Shown one piece after another: positions 1 through 8,387 of a stretch of DNA of 64,000 nucleotides. Made by a program: the position numbers and the translations under genes. The notes beneath the pieces are model-generated. The model was not told the DNA's origin, did not search any database, and worked only from the letters and a program-made list of their open reading frames with translations. This stretch comes from Dolomitihabitans soli. GTDB lineage: Bacteria; Actinomycetota; Actinomycetes; Streptosporangiales; Streptosporangiaceae. How positions within the stretch are numbered: position 1 is the stretch's first letter; every line of letters starts with the position of its first letter. The DNA lies in NCBI RefSeq assembly GCF_022213955.1, contig NZ_JAKNTW010000018.1:186001-250000 (forward strand), given 5' to 3'.

Positions 1-1
1 G

Positions 2-766
2 GTGTGGCAGGTCGACGACGCGGCCGCCGAGAAGGCCGTCTCCACCGCGATCGAGGCGGGTTACCGGAGCATCGACACGGCGAAGCTGTACCGCAACGAG
101 GCCGGCGTGGGCCGGGCCGTACGGGCGTCGGGCGTGCCTCGCGAGGAGCTGTTCCTGACCAGCAAGCTGTGGAACGACGACCACGGCTTCGACCCCGCCC
201 TTCGGGCGTTCGACGCGAGCATGGAACGGCTCGGGCTCGACGTGCTCGACCTCTATCTCATCCACTGGCCGTGTCCCGCGCAGGATCGGTACGCAGAGAC
301 CTGGCGGGCGCTGGAGAAGCTGTACGCCGAGGGCCGGGTGCGCGCCATCGGCGTCTCCAACTTCACCACCGGCACGCTCACCCGGCTGGCCCGGCAGGCG
401 GAGGTGATGCCGGTGCTCAACCAGATCGAACTGCATCCCAGGTTCCCCCAAGGAGAGCTGCGCGACCTGCACGGGAAGCTCGGCATCCAGACCGAGGCGT
501 GGAGTCCGCTGGGCCAGGGACGCGGTCTGCTCGACGAGCCGGTCCTGGCCGAGATCGGCGCCGCGCACGGCAGGACCCCGGCTCAGGTGGTGCTCCGCTG
601 GCACCTTCAGCTCGGCAACGTGGTGATCCCCAAGTCGGTGACGCCGTCGCGCATCGCGGAGAACATCGACGTCTTCGGCTTCGAGCTGAGCGCCGATGAC
701 ATGGCGGCGATCGGGAGGCTGGACGACGGGACGCGTTACGGCCCGGATCCCGGCACCTTCGGCTAA
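2..766 (+). CDS. Aldo/keto reductase, 5' end outside window
   Basis: NAD(P)H-dependent reductase of the aldo/keto reductase superfamily, a soluble (beta/alpha)8 barrel. The visible 254 residues carry the usual catalytic tetrad: Asp and Tyr in DTAKLY, Lys in LTSKLW and His in YLIHWP. The cofactor-binding part IPKSVTPSRIAENIDVF lies near the C-terminus. The N-terminal strand that normally precedes VWQVDDA is missing, so the true start is left of the window and the GTG at base 2 is an internal Val codon. The substrate cannot be deduced. The gene ends 45 bases before the first CebR-type operator and is probably not part of that operon. Confidence 0.9.
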   Translation: MWQVDDAAAEKAVSTAIEAGYRSIDTAKLYRNEAGVGRAVRASGVPREELFLTSKLWNDDHGFDPALRAFDASMERLGLDVLDLYLIHWPCPAQDRYAETWRALEKLYAEGRVRAIGVSNFTTGTLTRLARQAEVMPVLNQIELHPRFPQGELRDLHGKLGIQTEAWSPLGQGRGLLDEPVLAEIGAAHGRTPAQVVLRWHLQLGNVVIPKSVTPSRIAENIDVFGFELSADDMAAIGRLDDGTRYGPDPGTFG

Positions 767-810
767 CAGCCTGCCATTTGGGCGAAATATCACTTTATGT
801 CGCGATGTGA

Positions 811-824
811 TGGGAGCGCTCCCA
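811..824. promoter_or_regulatory. CebR-type operator 1
   Basis: Perfect 14-bp palindrome TGGGAGCGCTCCCA. This is the known binding sequence of CebR, the LacI-family cellulose-utilisation repressor of Streptomyces. It lies 239 bases upstream of the cebE start. The same sequence recurs at 941-954 and 6962-6975 and a cebR-like gene is present at 5895, so the assignment is strong. Confidence 0.9.
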
Positions 825-841
825 AGGCCCTAGATGGCGGG

Positions 842-853
842 TAAAGCGCTTTA
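842..853. promoter_or_regulatory. Second, different LacI-type palindrome
   Basis: Perfect 12-bp palindrome TAAAGCGCTTTA. It shares the GCGC core of the CebR boxes but has AT-rich arms. Its centre is 30 bp from operator 1 and 100 bp from operator 3 at 941. It could bind another LacI-family protein, such as a global sugar regulator, or be a weak CebR site. The sequence alone does not decide. Confidence 0.45.
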
Positions 854-940
854 AATCCCCTTACCACCTCGTAGGAGTCCACGGAGTAACAGTTAGGTTT
901 CGGCGTATTGACGGCGCGGTTGCCCATCGGCCACTCTTCG

Positions 941-954
941 TGGGAGCGCTCCCA
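941..954. promoter_or_regulatory. CebR-type operator 2
   Basis: Second exact copy of TGGGAGCGCTCCCA, 108 bases upstream of cebE and 130 bp centre to centre from the copy at 811. Two boxes on one promoter region allow repression by looping or control of two start sites. A TTGACA at 966-971 followed 19 bp later by TACCGC (991-996) is a weak candidate promoter just downstream. Confidence 0.88.
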
Positions 955-1062
955 AGCTTCGGGGATTGACACGAAGATGATCGCGTCGCGTACCGCGTTG
1001 TCGGGGACCGGCCGCGACGCCACCTCCCACAGATTCAGGCGACCACCTGAGAGGGGTCCGGA

Positions 1063-2421
1063 ATGATGATCAACAAGCGGCACGGCAGGCTTGCCGCGGT
1101 CGCCGTGGCGATGGCCGCCACGCTCGCCGCCACGGCGGCGTGCGGGGGCAGTGACGCGCCTGCGACGACCGACGGCACCAAGGCGGCCGACGAGAAGATC
1201 ACACTCACACTGCAGACCTTCGGCGGCGGCACGAACTTCGGTTACAAGGCAGCCGTTGAGAAGTGGAACCAGGAGCACCCGAACGTCCAGGTGAAGTACA
1301 ACAACCTGACGCCGGACTTCGAGAACCAGTACTGGCCGCAGATGCTCAACTGGCTGCAGGCGGGCAAGGGCGCCGGTGACGTCATCGGCATCGACGAGGG
1401 CGGCATGGGCCTGGCCAAGGCGAGGCCGCAGTTCTTCACCGACCTCAGCCAGTACGGCCTCGACAGCCGCAAGGCGGACTTCCCGGCGTGGAAGTGGGAG
1501 AACGGCGTCAACACCGAGGGCAAGCTGTTCGCGCTCGGCACCGACGTCGGCGGCATGGCGGTCGCCTATCGCAAGGACCTGTTCAAGAAGGCGGGCCTGC
1601 CGACCGACCGCGAGGAGGTCGCGAAGCTCTGGTCGACGTGGGACGACTTCATCGCGACCGGCAAGAAGTTCCAGGAGAAGGTGAAGGACGTCAAGTTCGT
1701 CGACGGCCTGAACACCTGGTTCAACGTCGTCCTGTCGCAGGAGGCCGCCAAGAACGGCAACGTCTCCTACTACGACAAGGAGAACAAGCTCATCGTCGAC
1801 ACCAACCCCGCGGTGAAGTCGGCGTTCGATTTCGCCAGCAAGGTCAACGAGGCGGGGATCTCGGCCAAGCTGCGCAACTTCCAGGACCCGTGGACCGCCG
1901 GCATGAAGAAGGGCGCCTTCGCGACGATGGGCGCCCCCGGCTGGATGCTCGGCGTCATCCAGGGCAACATCACCGAGAACGGTGAGAAGCCCGACCAGGG
2001 CAAGGGCCAGTGGGACGTCGCGGCGGTGCCCGGCGGCAGCGGCAACTGGGGCGGCTCCTGGCTCGCCGTACCCAAGCAGTCGCAGCACCCCAAGGAGGCC
2101 GCCGAGCTGGCCAGCTACCTGACCAGCCCCGAGGCCCAACTGCTCGCCTTCAAGGAGGGCGGCAACCTGCCCAGCACCATCCCGGCGCAGGACAGCCCCG
2201 AACTGCAGGGCGCGGTCAACGACTGGTTCAGCGGCGCGCCGCTCGGCGAGATCTTCGGCCCGTCCATCAAGACGCTTCCCCCCATCTTCCTCGGCGAGAA
2301 GCACTCCCAGACCAAAACGGAGGTGGAGAACGTCGTCCTCGGTATGGACGACGGGTCGATCCCGGCCGACCAGGCCTGGCAGAAGTTCATCGACGAGGCC
2401 AAGAAGGTGGCGGAGGGCTGA
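1063..2421 (+). CDS. cebE: Cellobiose/cello-oligosaccharide ABC transporter, substrate-binding lipoprotein
   Basis: Family 1 extracellular solute-binding protein of 452 residues that captures cellobiose or cello-oligosaccharides outside the membrane and hands them to CebFG. The N-terminus is a lipoprotein signal: positive head, Ala-rich core, and lipobox ending at Cys27 followed by GGSD. The mature part has the usual long bacterial sugar-binding fold with a Trp/Tyr-rich ligand cleft. The ATG at 1063 follows a GAGAGGGG ribosome site. It is first in a cebEFG-bglC operon under two CebR boxes. No ATPase is encoded nearby; in Streptomyces the shared ATPase MsiK energises this transporter, so the same is expected here. 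Confidence 0.9.
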   Translation: MMINKRHGRLAAVAVAMAATLAATAACGGSDAPATTDGTKAADEKITLTLQTFGGGTNFGYKAAVEKWNQEHPNVQVKYNNLTPDFENQYWPQMLNWLQAGKGAGDVIGIDEGGMGLAKARPQFFTDLSQYGLDSRKADFPAWKWENGVNTEGKLFALGTDVGGMAVAYRKDLFKKAGLPTDREEVAKLWSTWDDFIATGKKFQEKVKDVKFVDGLNTWFNVVLSQEAAKNGNVSYYDKENKLIVDTNPAVKSAFDFASKVNEAGISAKLRNFQDPWTAGMKKGAFATMGAPGWMLGVIQGNITENGEKPDQGKGQWDVAAVPGGSGNWGGSWLAVPKQSQHPKEAAELASYLTSPEAQLLAFKEGGNLPSTIPAQDSPELQGAVNDWFSGAPLGEIFGPSIKTLPPIFLGEKHSQTKTEVENVVLGMDDGSIPADQAWQKFIDEAKKVAEG

Positions 2422-2539
2422 TCCCCTCCGCCGATCGTCACCGGTCCGCCGGGCGTGCGCGCCTGCGGGCCGGTGACCAACTTCCTGAGCGAGCCGCTGA
2501 GCTCATACCGGCCGCTCCGATCGCCGAAAGGTACTCGTC

Positions 2540-3526
2540 ATGAGCCTCCACGTCGACACGGACCGCACGGGCCGGGCCCCCGCGCCGCCCCGTGGCTCCA
2601 GACACGGCAGGAGAGGGTCCAAAGGCCGCAGGGAGAGAACCGGGCGGTTCGACCTCCGGGTGACGCCCTATCTCCTGATCTCGCCCTACTTCCTGCTCTT
2701 CGCGGTATTCGGGATCTTCCCCCTGGGCTTCACCCTCTGGGTCTCCCTGCAGAAATACGAACTCGCGGGCGACGCCGAGTTCGCCGGGCTCGACAACTAC
2801 ATCAAGTTGATGAGCGACGGCGACTTCTGGAACGCCGTCGTCAACACGGTCGGCATCTTCATCCTGTCGACCGTCCCCCAGCTGATCCTGGCCCTGCTGC
2901 TGGCCAACGCGCTCAACAAGCGCATCCGCGGCCGGTTGTTCTTCCGGCTGGGGGTGCTGATCCCGCTGATCACCTCCGTGGTGGCCGTCGCGGTGGTCTT
3001 CACCCAGCTCTACGGCCGTGACTACGGAATGATCAACTGGGTGCTGAATCTCGTCGGGATAGACAACATCGCCTGGCAGAACGAGAAATGGTCCTCCTGG
3101 CTCGCCATCGCCACAATGGTGGACTGGCGGTGGACCGGCTACAACGCGATCATCTATCTCGCCGCGATGCAGACGATCGGGCGCGACCTCTACGAGGCGG
3201 CCTCGATCGACGGCGCCACACCCAGGCGCCAGTTCTGGCAGATCACCCTGCCCATGCTGCGGCCGACCATCATCTTCACGGTCTTCGTCTCCACCATCGG
3301 CGGACTCACCCTGTTCGCCGAACCCGTCCTGTTCAACAACGGCACCATGACCGGCGGCAGCAACGGCCAGTTCCAGACCGTCGCCATGTACATCGTCGAG
3401 CAGGGATTCAGGAGGTTCGAGTACGGCTACGCCGCCACGGTCGCCTGGATGCTGTTCGTCCTGATCCTGATCGGTGTCCTCATCAACTACGCCCTCGTCC
3501 GCCGCATTGGGGGAGGATCCCGATGA
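2540..3526 (+). CDS. cebF: Cellobiose ABC transporter permease 1
   Basis: Inner-membrane permease of 328 residues in the MalF-like binding-protein-dependent transport family. A basic cytoplasmic tail of about 40 residues precedes six predicted membrane helices. The EAA loop that contacts the ATPase is visible as EAASIDGATPRRQFW around residues 218-232. The start at 2540 has a GAAAGG ribosome site. It lies 118 bases after cebE and overlaps cebG by ATGA, so the two permeases are translationally coupled. The partner ATPase is not in this window. Confidence 0.9.
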   Translation: MSLHVDTDRTGRAPAPPRGSRHGRRGSKGRRERTGRFDLRVTPYLLISPYFLLFAVFGIFPLGFTLWVSLQKYELAGDAEFAGLDNYIKLMSDGDFWNAVVNTVGIFILSTVPQLILALLLANALNKRIRGRLFFRLGVLIPLITSVVAVAVVFTQLYGRDYGMINWVLNLVGIDNIAWQNEKWSSWLAIATMVDWRWTGYNAIIYLAAMQTIGRDLYEAASIDGATPRRQFWQITLPMLRPTIIFTVFVSTIGGLTLFAEPVLFNNGTMTGGSNGQFQTVAMYIVEQGFRRFEYGYAATVAWMLFVLILIGVLINYALVRRIGGGSR

Positions 3527-4407
3527 CCACGATCGCGCAGACCCGGCAGCGGGCCAACGATCGGGCCAACCGTCGCCGGGACCCCTTCAGAGCGACCCCG
3601 CTGACCAAGGCGGCGCTGCTGTTCGCCATCCTCCTGTCGGTCTTCCCGATCTACTGGATGATCGTCATCGCGTCGCGGACCACCTCGCAGGCCGTGGACA
3701 CGCCGCCGCCGCTGCTCCCGGGCGGCAACCTGGGCGAGAACATCGCGCGGGTGTTCGCCACCGAGGACGCGCACTTCATCACCGGGCTGACCAACTCGCT
3801 GATCGTCACCTCCACCGTGACGCTGTCCGTCGTCCTCATCTCGACGCTGGCCGGCTTCGCCTTCGCCCGGCTCCGCTTCCGCGGCCGCAAGCTGCTGCTC
3901 GGCTCGATCCTGCTCACCATGATGGTGCCGATCCAGCAGATGGGCATCGTGCCGCTGTACCAGCTCATGGTGAACCTCGGCTGGACCGGGACCCTCCAGG
4001 CGGTGATCCTGCCGTTCCTGCTCAACGGCTTCGGCGTCTTCATGATGACGCAGTACACCGAGCAGGCCGTGCCGCACGAGCTGGTGGAGGCGGCGCGCGT
4101 GGACGGGGCCACGACCATGCGCATCTACTGGAACGTCATCCTGCCCGCCGTACGGCCGGGCATGGCGGTGCTGGCCCTGCAGGTGTTCATGCTCAACTGG
4201 AACGAGTTCATGTGGCCGCTGATCGTCCTGACGCCGGAGAACCCGACGGTCCAGGTGTCGATCGCGTTCCTCACCGGTCAGCACACGGCGGACTACGCGC
4301 TGATCTTCACGGGCACCGCCCTGTCGGTGCTCCCGCTCCTCATCGTCTTCATCGCGTTCGGCCGGCAGATCGTCGGCGGCCTCATGGAAGGTGCTGTCAA
4401 GGCGTGA
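3523..4407 (+). CDS. cebG: Cellobiose ABC transporter permease 2
   Basis: MalG-like permease of 294 residues with six predicted helices and the EAA motif EAARVDGATTMRIYW near residues 190-205. The ATG at 3523 overlaps the cebF stop (ATGA). Longer in-frame readings to the left lie inside cebF and are discarded. It pairs with CebF to form the membrane channel. The next gene, bglC, starts inside its stop codon (GTGA at 4404), so import and hydrolysis of the sugar are coupled in one transcript. Confidence 0.9.
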   Translation: MTTIAQTRQRANDRANRRRDPFRATPLTKAALLFAILLSVFPIYWMIVIASRTTSQAVDTPPPLLPGGNLGENIARVFATEDAHFITGLTNSLIVTSTVTLSVVLISTLAGFAFARLRFRGRKLLLGSILLTMMVPIQQMGIVPLYQLMVNLGWTGTLQAVILPFLLNGFGVFMMTQYTEQAVPHELVEAARVDGATTMRIYWNVILPAVRPGMAVLALQVFMLNWNEFMWPLIVLTPENPTVQVSIAFLTGQHTADYALIFTGTALSVLPLLIVFIAFGRQIVGGLMEGAVKA

Positions 4408-5843
4408 CCACGCAACAGGCCCATACGCAACAGGCGCAGACGCCGGTCCTGACGTTTCCCACCGGGTTCGTCTGGGGTGCGGCCACCTCGGCCTACCAGA
4501 TCGAAGGCGCCGTCGACCAGGACGGACGCGGGCGATCCATCTGGGACGGATTCGTCCGCCAGCCCGGGCGGGTGCTCAACGGCGAGCACGCCGACGTCGC
4601 CATCGACCACTACAACCGCTACCGCGACGACGTCAAGGTCATGGCCGAACTGGGCCTGACCGCCTACCGCTTCTCCGTCTCCTGGCCGCGGGTTCAGCCC
4701 GACGGGGTCGGCGAGATCAACGCGGCGGGGCTCGACTTCTACAAGCGGCTGACCGACGAGCTGCTCGCGAACGGCGTCGACCCGTGGGTGACCCTGTATC
4801 ACTGGGATCTCCCCCAGGCGATCGAGGACGCGGGCGGCTGGCCCGCACGTGACACGTCGAAGCGCTTCGCCGACTACGCGGCGGCGGTGCACGCGGAGCT
4901 GAGCGACCGGGTCACGAACTTCAGCACGGTGAACGAGCCGTGGTGCTCGGCGTTCCTCGGCTACGCCTCCGGCGAGCACGCCCCCGGGCGGCGCGAGCCC
5001 GCGGCGTCGATCCGGGCGGCCCACCACCTGAACCTGGCCCACGGGCTGTCGGTGCAGGCGATGCGCGCCCAGTCGCCGGACACGGTCATCGGCGGCTGCG
5101 TCAACCTCTACGCGATCTCGCCGGAGACCGACAGCGAGGCGGACCTCGACGCGGCCCGCCGCATCGACGGCATGCAGAACAGGTTCTTCCTCGACGCGCT
5201 GCTCAAGGGCGAGTATCCGGCCGACGTCATCGAGGACCTCGCGCCCGTCACGGACACGTCGTTCGTCCAGGACGGCGACATGGCGACGATCGCGCAGCCG
5301 CTGGACATGCTGATGGTCAACTACTACAGCCGCTTCACCGTGTCCGGCCGTCCCGGCGGCGCGGCGTCCGCGGCGGCGGCGCCGACCGACTCGGGTTCCC
5401 CCTGGGTGGGCAGCGAACACGTCTCGTTCGTCAACGGCGGCCGCCCGGTCACCGCGATGGGCTGGGAGATCGACGACGCCGGCCTGCTGGAGATCCTTTC
5501 CCGGGTCGCCCGTGACTACCCGAGCATCCCGATGGTGATCTCGGAGAACGGCGCGGCCTTCGACGACGTGCTCACCGTCGAGGACTCGATCCACGACCAG
5601 GAACGGCAGGCGTACATCGAGGCCCATCTCCGGATCTGCCACGAGGCCGTGGCACAGGGCATCCCGCTGCGCGGCTACTTCGCCTGGTCCCTGATGGACA
5701 ATTTCGAATGGGCCTGGGGATACGGCAAGCGCTTCGGGCTGATCTACGTCGATTATGAGACCCAGCGGAGAATTCCCAAGGACAGTGCCCTCTGGTATGC
5801 CGAAACCATTACTCGTGGTGGCCTGCGGGCTCCGGCAGAATGA
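4404..5843 (+). CDS. bglC: GH1 family beta-glucosidase (cellobiase)
   Basis: Cytoplasmic retaining beta-glucosidase of glycoside hydrolase family 1, 479 residues, which splits imported cellobiose to glucose. The signature FVWGAATSAYQIEG lies near residue 20, the acid/base Glu is in TVNEPW near residue 178 and the nucleophile Glu is in ISENGAAF near residue 380. There is no signal peptide. The GTG at 4404 overlaps the cebG stop; the first residues are Gln/Thr-rich and precede the conserved domain. Position behind cebEFG matches bglC of the Streptomyces ceb locus. Confidence 0.92.
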   Translation: MTTQQAHTQQAQTPVLTFPTGFVWGAATSAYQIEGAVDQDGRGRSIWDGFVRQPGRVLNGEHADVAIDHYNRYRDDVKVMAELGLTAYRFSVSWPRVQPDGVGEINAAGLDFYKRLTDELLANGVDPWVTLYHWDLPQAIEDAGGWPARDTSKRFADYAAAVHAELSDRVTNFSTVNEPWCSAFLGYASGEHAPGRREPAASIRAAHHLNLAHGLSVQAMRAQSPDTVIGGCVNLYAISPETDSEADLDAARRIDGMQNRFFLDALLKGEYPADVIEDLAPVTDTSFVQDGDMATIAQPLDMLMVNYYSRFTVSGRPGGAASAAAAPTDSGSPWVGSEHVSFVNGGRPVTAMGWEIDDAGLLEILSRVARDYPSIPMVISENGAAFDDVLTVEDSIHDQERQAYIEAHLRICHEAVAQGIPLRGYFAWSLMDNFEWAWGYGKRFGLIYVDYETQRRIPKDSALWYAETITRGGLRAPAE

Positions 5844-5894
5844 GACCTCAGGCGCCCTGCCGGGTGCCCGACACGGATTAGGGGAGCATCGTCA

Positions 5895-6920
5895 ATGAAC
5901 GGGGACCGGCGCACGACGACAGTGACGCGTCCGACGCTAGAGGCGGTCGCGGCGCGTGCCGGCGTCGGTCGCGGCACGGTGTCACGGGTGATCAACGGCT
6001 CGCCGAAGGTCAGCGAGAAGGCCCGTGACGCCGTCCTGCACGCCATCGACGAGCTGGGCTACGTGCCCAACCGCGCGGCGCGCACACTGGTGACACGGCG
6101 CACCGACACCATCGCCCTGGTCGTCTCCGAGACCCAGCAACGGCTGTTCGACGAGCCGTTCTTCGCCGGGATAATCCGGGGCATCGGGTCCGCGCTGTCC
6201 GAGACCGGGTTGCAGCTGATCCTGGCGATGGCCCAGTCGCCCGAGGAGCACGGCCGCCTGGAGCACTACCTCACCAGCCAGCACGTCGACGGCGTGCTGC
6301 TGATCTCGCTGCACGGCGCCGACCCGCTGCCGGGGCGGCTGGAGGCGATGGGCGTGCCCACCGTGCTCGGCGGCCGCCCCGTGGGGCTCGACCCCTACAG
6401 CTACGTCGACGCCGACAACCGGGCCGGCGCCCGCCAGGCGGTCAAGTACCTGCTGACCCAGGGCAGGCGGCGGATCGCCACCATCGCCGGCGCGCAGGAC
6501 ATGTACGTGGGAGTCGACCGCCTGGCCGGCTACCGCGACGCGCTGCTCGCCACCGGGTTGCCGGAGATCGTGGTCTACGGCGACTTCAGCGAGGAGAGCG
6601 GGGTCACCGCGATGCGCAAGCTGCTGGCCGGCTACGAGGGCATCGACGCCGTCTTCACCGCCTCCGACCCGATGGCGCTCGGCGCGATCCGGGTGCTGAA
6701 GGAGGAGGGCCACGAAATCCCCCACGACGTGGCGGTGATCGGCTTCGACGACTCCCCCGCGGGCGCGCACTCCGCCCCGGCGCTCACCACGGTGCACCAG
6801 CCGTCGGAGTCGATGGGCCGGCAGATGGCCCAGCTCCTGGTCGCGCGGATCAACGGCGAGCTGCTCGAGCAGCCGGTCGTCATCCTCGACACGCACCTGG
6901 TGATCCGCGCCTCGGCCTGA
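5895..6920 (+). CDS. cebR: LacI-family repressor of cellobiose utilisation
   Basis: 341-residue LacI/GalR regulator. The N-terminal helix-turn-helix (residues about 12-60, with VGRGTVSRVINGSPKVSEKA) is followed by a periplasmic-binding-like sugar domain with conserved Asp residues (GFDDSPAG). It sits 51 bases after bglC behind an AGGGGAG ribosome site and could be read from the same transcript, giving negative feedback. Three exact CebR boxes flank it, at two promoters. In Streptomyces, cellobiose releases CebR from such boxes; the same logic is inferred here. Confidence 0.9.
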   Translation: MNGDRRTTTVTRPTLEAVAARAGVGRGTVSRVINGSPKVSEKARDAVLHAIDELGYVPNRAARTLVTRRTDTIALVVSETQQRLFDEPFFAGIIRGIGSALSETGLQLILAMAQSPEEHGRLEHYLTSQHVDGVLLISLHGADPLPGRLEAMGVPTVLGGRPVGLDPYSYVDADNRAGARQAVKYLLTQGRRRIATIAGAQDMYVGVDRLAGYRDALLATGLPEIVVYGDFSEESGVTAMRKLLAGYEGIDAVFTASDPMALGAIRVLKEEGHEIPHDVAVIGFDDSPAGAHSAPALTTVHQPSESMGRQMAQLLVARINGELLEQPVVILDTHLVIRASA

Positions 6921-6953
6921 ACGCCGCGGCGAGAGGGCCGCGTGCTGTACCAC

Positions 6954-6982
6954 TGCACAAATGGGAGCGCTCCCATTATACT
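6954..6982 (+). promoter_or_regulatory. Promoter with embedded CebR operator
   Basis: The -35 candidate is TGCACA (6954-6959) and the -10 is TATACT (6977-6982), 17 bp apart. The 14-bp CebR palindrome occupies 6962-6975, filling the spacer almost exactly. A repressor bound here would block RNA polymerase, so the downstream beta-glucosidase gene is predicted to be tightly repressed without cellobiose. Confidence 0.8.
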
Positions 6983-7014
6983 GACCGCAGATCCTCCTCG
7001 ACAAGGAGACACAC

Positions 7015-8325
7015 GTGCGATTTCCTCAGGACTTCGTGTGGGGGGCGGCCACCTCGGCCTACCAGATCGAGGGCGCCGCCCATGAGGACGGCAGAGGCCC
7101 GTCCGTCTGGGACACCTTCAGCCGCACCCCGGGCAAGGTGCACGGCGGCGACACGGGCGACGTCGCCTCCGGCCACTATCACCGGCTGGAGGAGGACCTC
7201 GACCTGATGGCGTCCCTGGCCCTGCGAAGCTACCGGTTCTCCCTGTCCTGGTCACGCGTGCTGCCGGAAGGGACGGGCCAGATCAACCAGGCGGGCCTGG
7301 ACTTCTACCGCAGGCTCGTCGAAGGGCTCCGGGAGCGCGGCATCCGGCCGATGGCCACGCTCTTCCACTGGGATCTCCCCCAGGCGCTCCAGGACAAGGG
7401 CGGCTGGGAGAACCGCGACTGCGCCCACTGGTTCGCCGACTACGCGAAGGTCGTCTTCGACGAGCTCAACATCCGCGACTGGCTGACCATCAACGAACCC
7501 AAGACGGTGGTCGAGGCGGGCTACCAGATGGGCATCCACGCGCCGGGGGTCACCGACCCGGCCAGGTCCTTCGTGGTGCTCCACCACCTGCACCTCGCGC
7601 ACGGGCTCGCCGCGGCGGCGTTGCACGCGACGCATCCGGGGCGGCGGATCGGCCCGGCGCTCAACCTGGCGCCGGTCTACCCCGCCGACGACACCGACCG
7701 CGCACGCGAGCAGGCCCGGCTGCACGACGGCCTGGAGAACCGGATCTACCTGGACCCGATCTTCAACGGCCGCTACCCCGCCGACATGCTGGAGTGGATC
7801 GGCGGACGGAGCCGGATGCCCGAGGTGATCGAGGAGGGCGACCTGGTCACCATCAGCGAGCCCATCGACCTGCTCGGCGTGCAGTACTACAACCCGAAGT
7901 ACGTCAACGGCGAGGGCGAGCGCGTCTTCAAGCACCCGGTGGCGCAGGCGCAGTGGCTGGAGATCCACCCGGACGGGCTGTACGACGTACTGGTCCGGCT
8001 GAAGCGCGACTACCGCGAGGTACCGCTGGTGATCACCGAGAACGGGCTGCCCACCCTCGACGAGCCGGACGAGGACGGGCGGGTCCGCGACGACGGCCGG
8101 CTCGGCTTCTACCGGGACCACCTGGCGGCGCTGCACCGCGCCATCGCGGAGGGCGTGCGCGTCGAGGGCTACCACGCGTGGTCGCTGCTCGACAACTTCG
8201 AGTGGGCCGAGGGCTACAGCCAGCGCTTCGGGCTGGTCCACGTCGACTACGCCACGCAGCGGCGCACTCCCAAGGACAGCGCCCTGTGGTACCGCGACGT
8301 GATCAGGTCAGGACGCCTCGACTGA
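7015..8325 (+). CDS. Second GH1 family beta-glucosidase
   Basis: 436-residue cytoplasmic GH1 enzyme, paralogous to the one at 4404. The acid/base Glu is in TINEPK near residue 161 and the nucleophile in ITENGLPT near residue 342. There is no signal peptide. The GTG at 7015 follows an AAGGAGA ribosome site. It has its own promoter with a CebR box in the spacer, so it belongs to the same regulon but is a separate transcription unit. A different chain length or aglycone preference is plausible but cannot be read from sequence. Confidence 0.9.
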   Translation: MRFPQDFVWGAATSAYQIEGAAHEDGRGPSVWDTFSRTPGKVHGGDTGDVASGHYHRLEEDLDLMASLALRSYRFSLSWSRVLPEGTGQINQAGLDFYRRLVEGLRERGIRPMATLFHWDLPQALQDKGGWENRDCAHWFADYAKVVFDELNIRDWLTINEPKTVVEAGYQMGIHAPGVTDPARSFVVLHHLHLAHGLAAAALHATHPGRRIGPALNLAPVYPADDTDRAREQARLHDGLENRIYLDPIFNGRYPADMLEWIGGRSRMPEVIEEGDLVTISEPIDLLGVQYYNPKYVNGEGERVFKHPVAQAQWLEIHPDGLYDVLVRLKRDYREVPLVITENGLPTLDEPDEDGRVRDDGRLGFYRDHLAALHRAIAEGVRVEGYHAWSLLDNFEWAEGYSQRFGLVHVDYATQRRTPKDSALWYRDVIRSGRLD

Positions 8326-8387
8326 CCTGCGAAGATCACCGGCACGATACCATTTCTTGACCTTGTCGTTTTGAGAGAGGACCGCCC

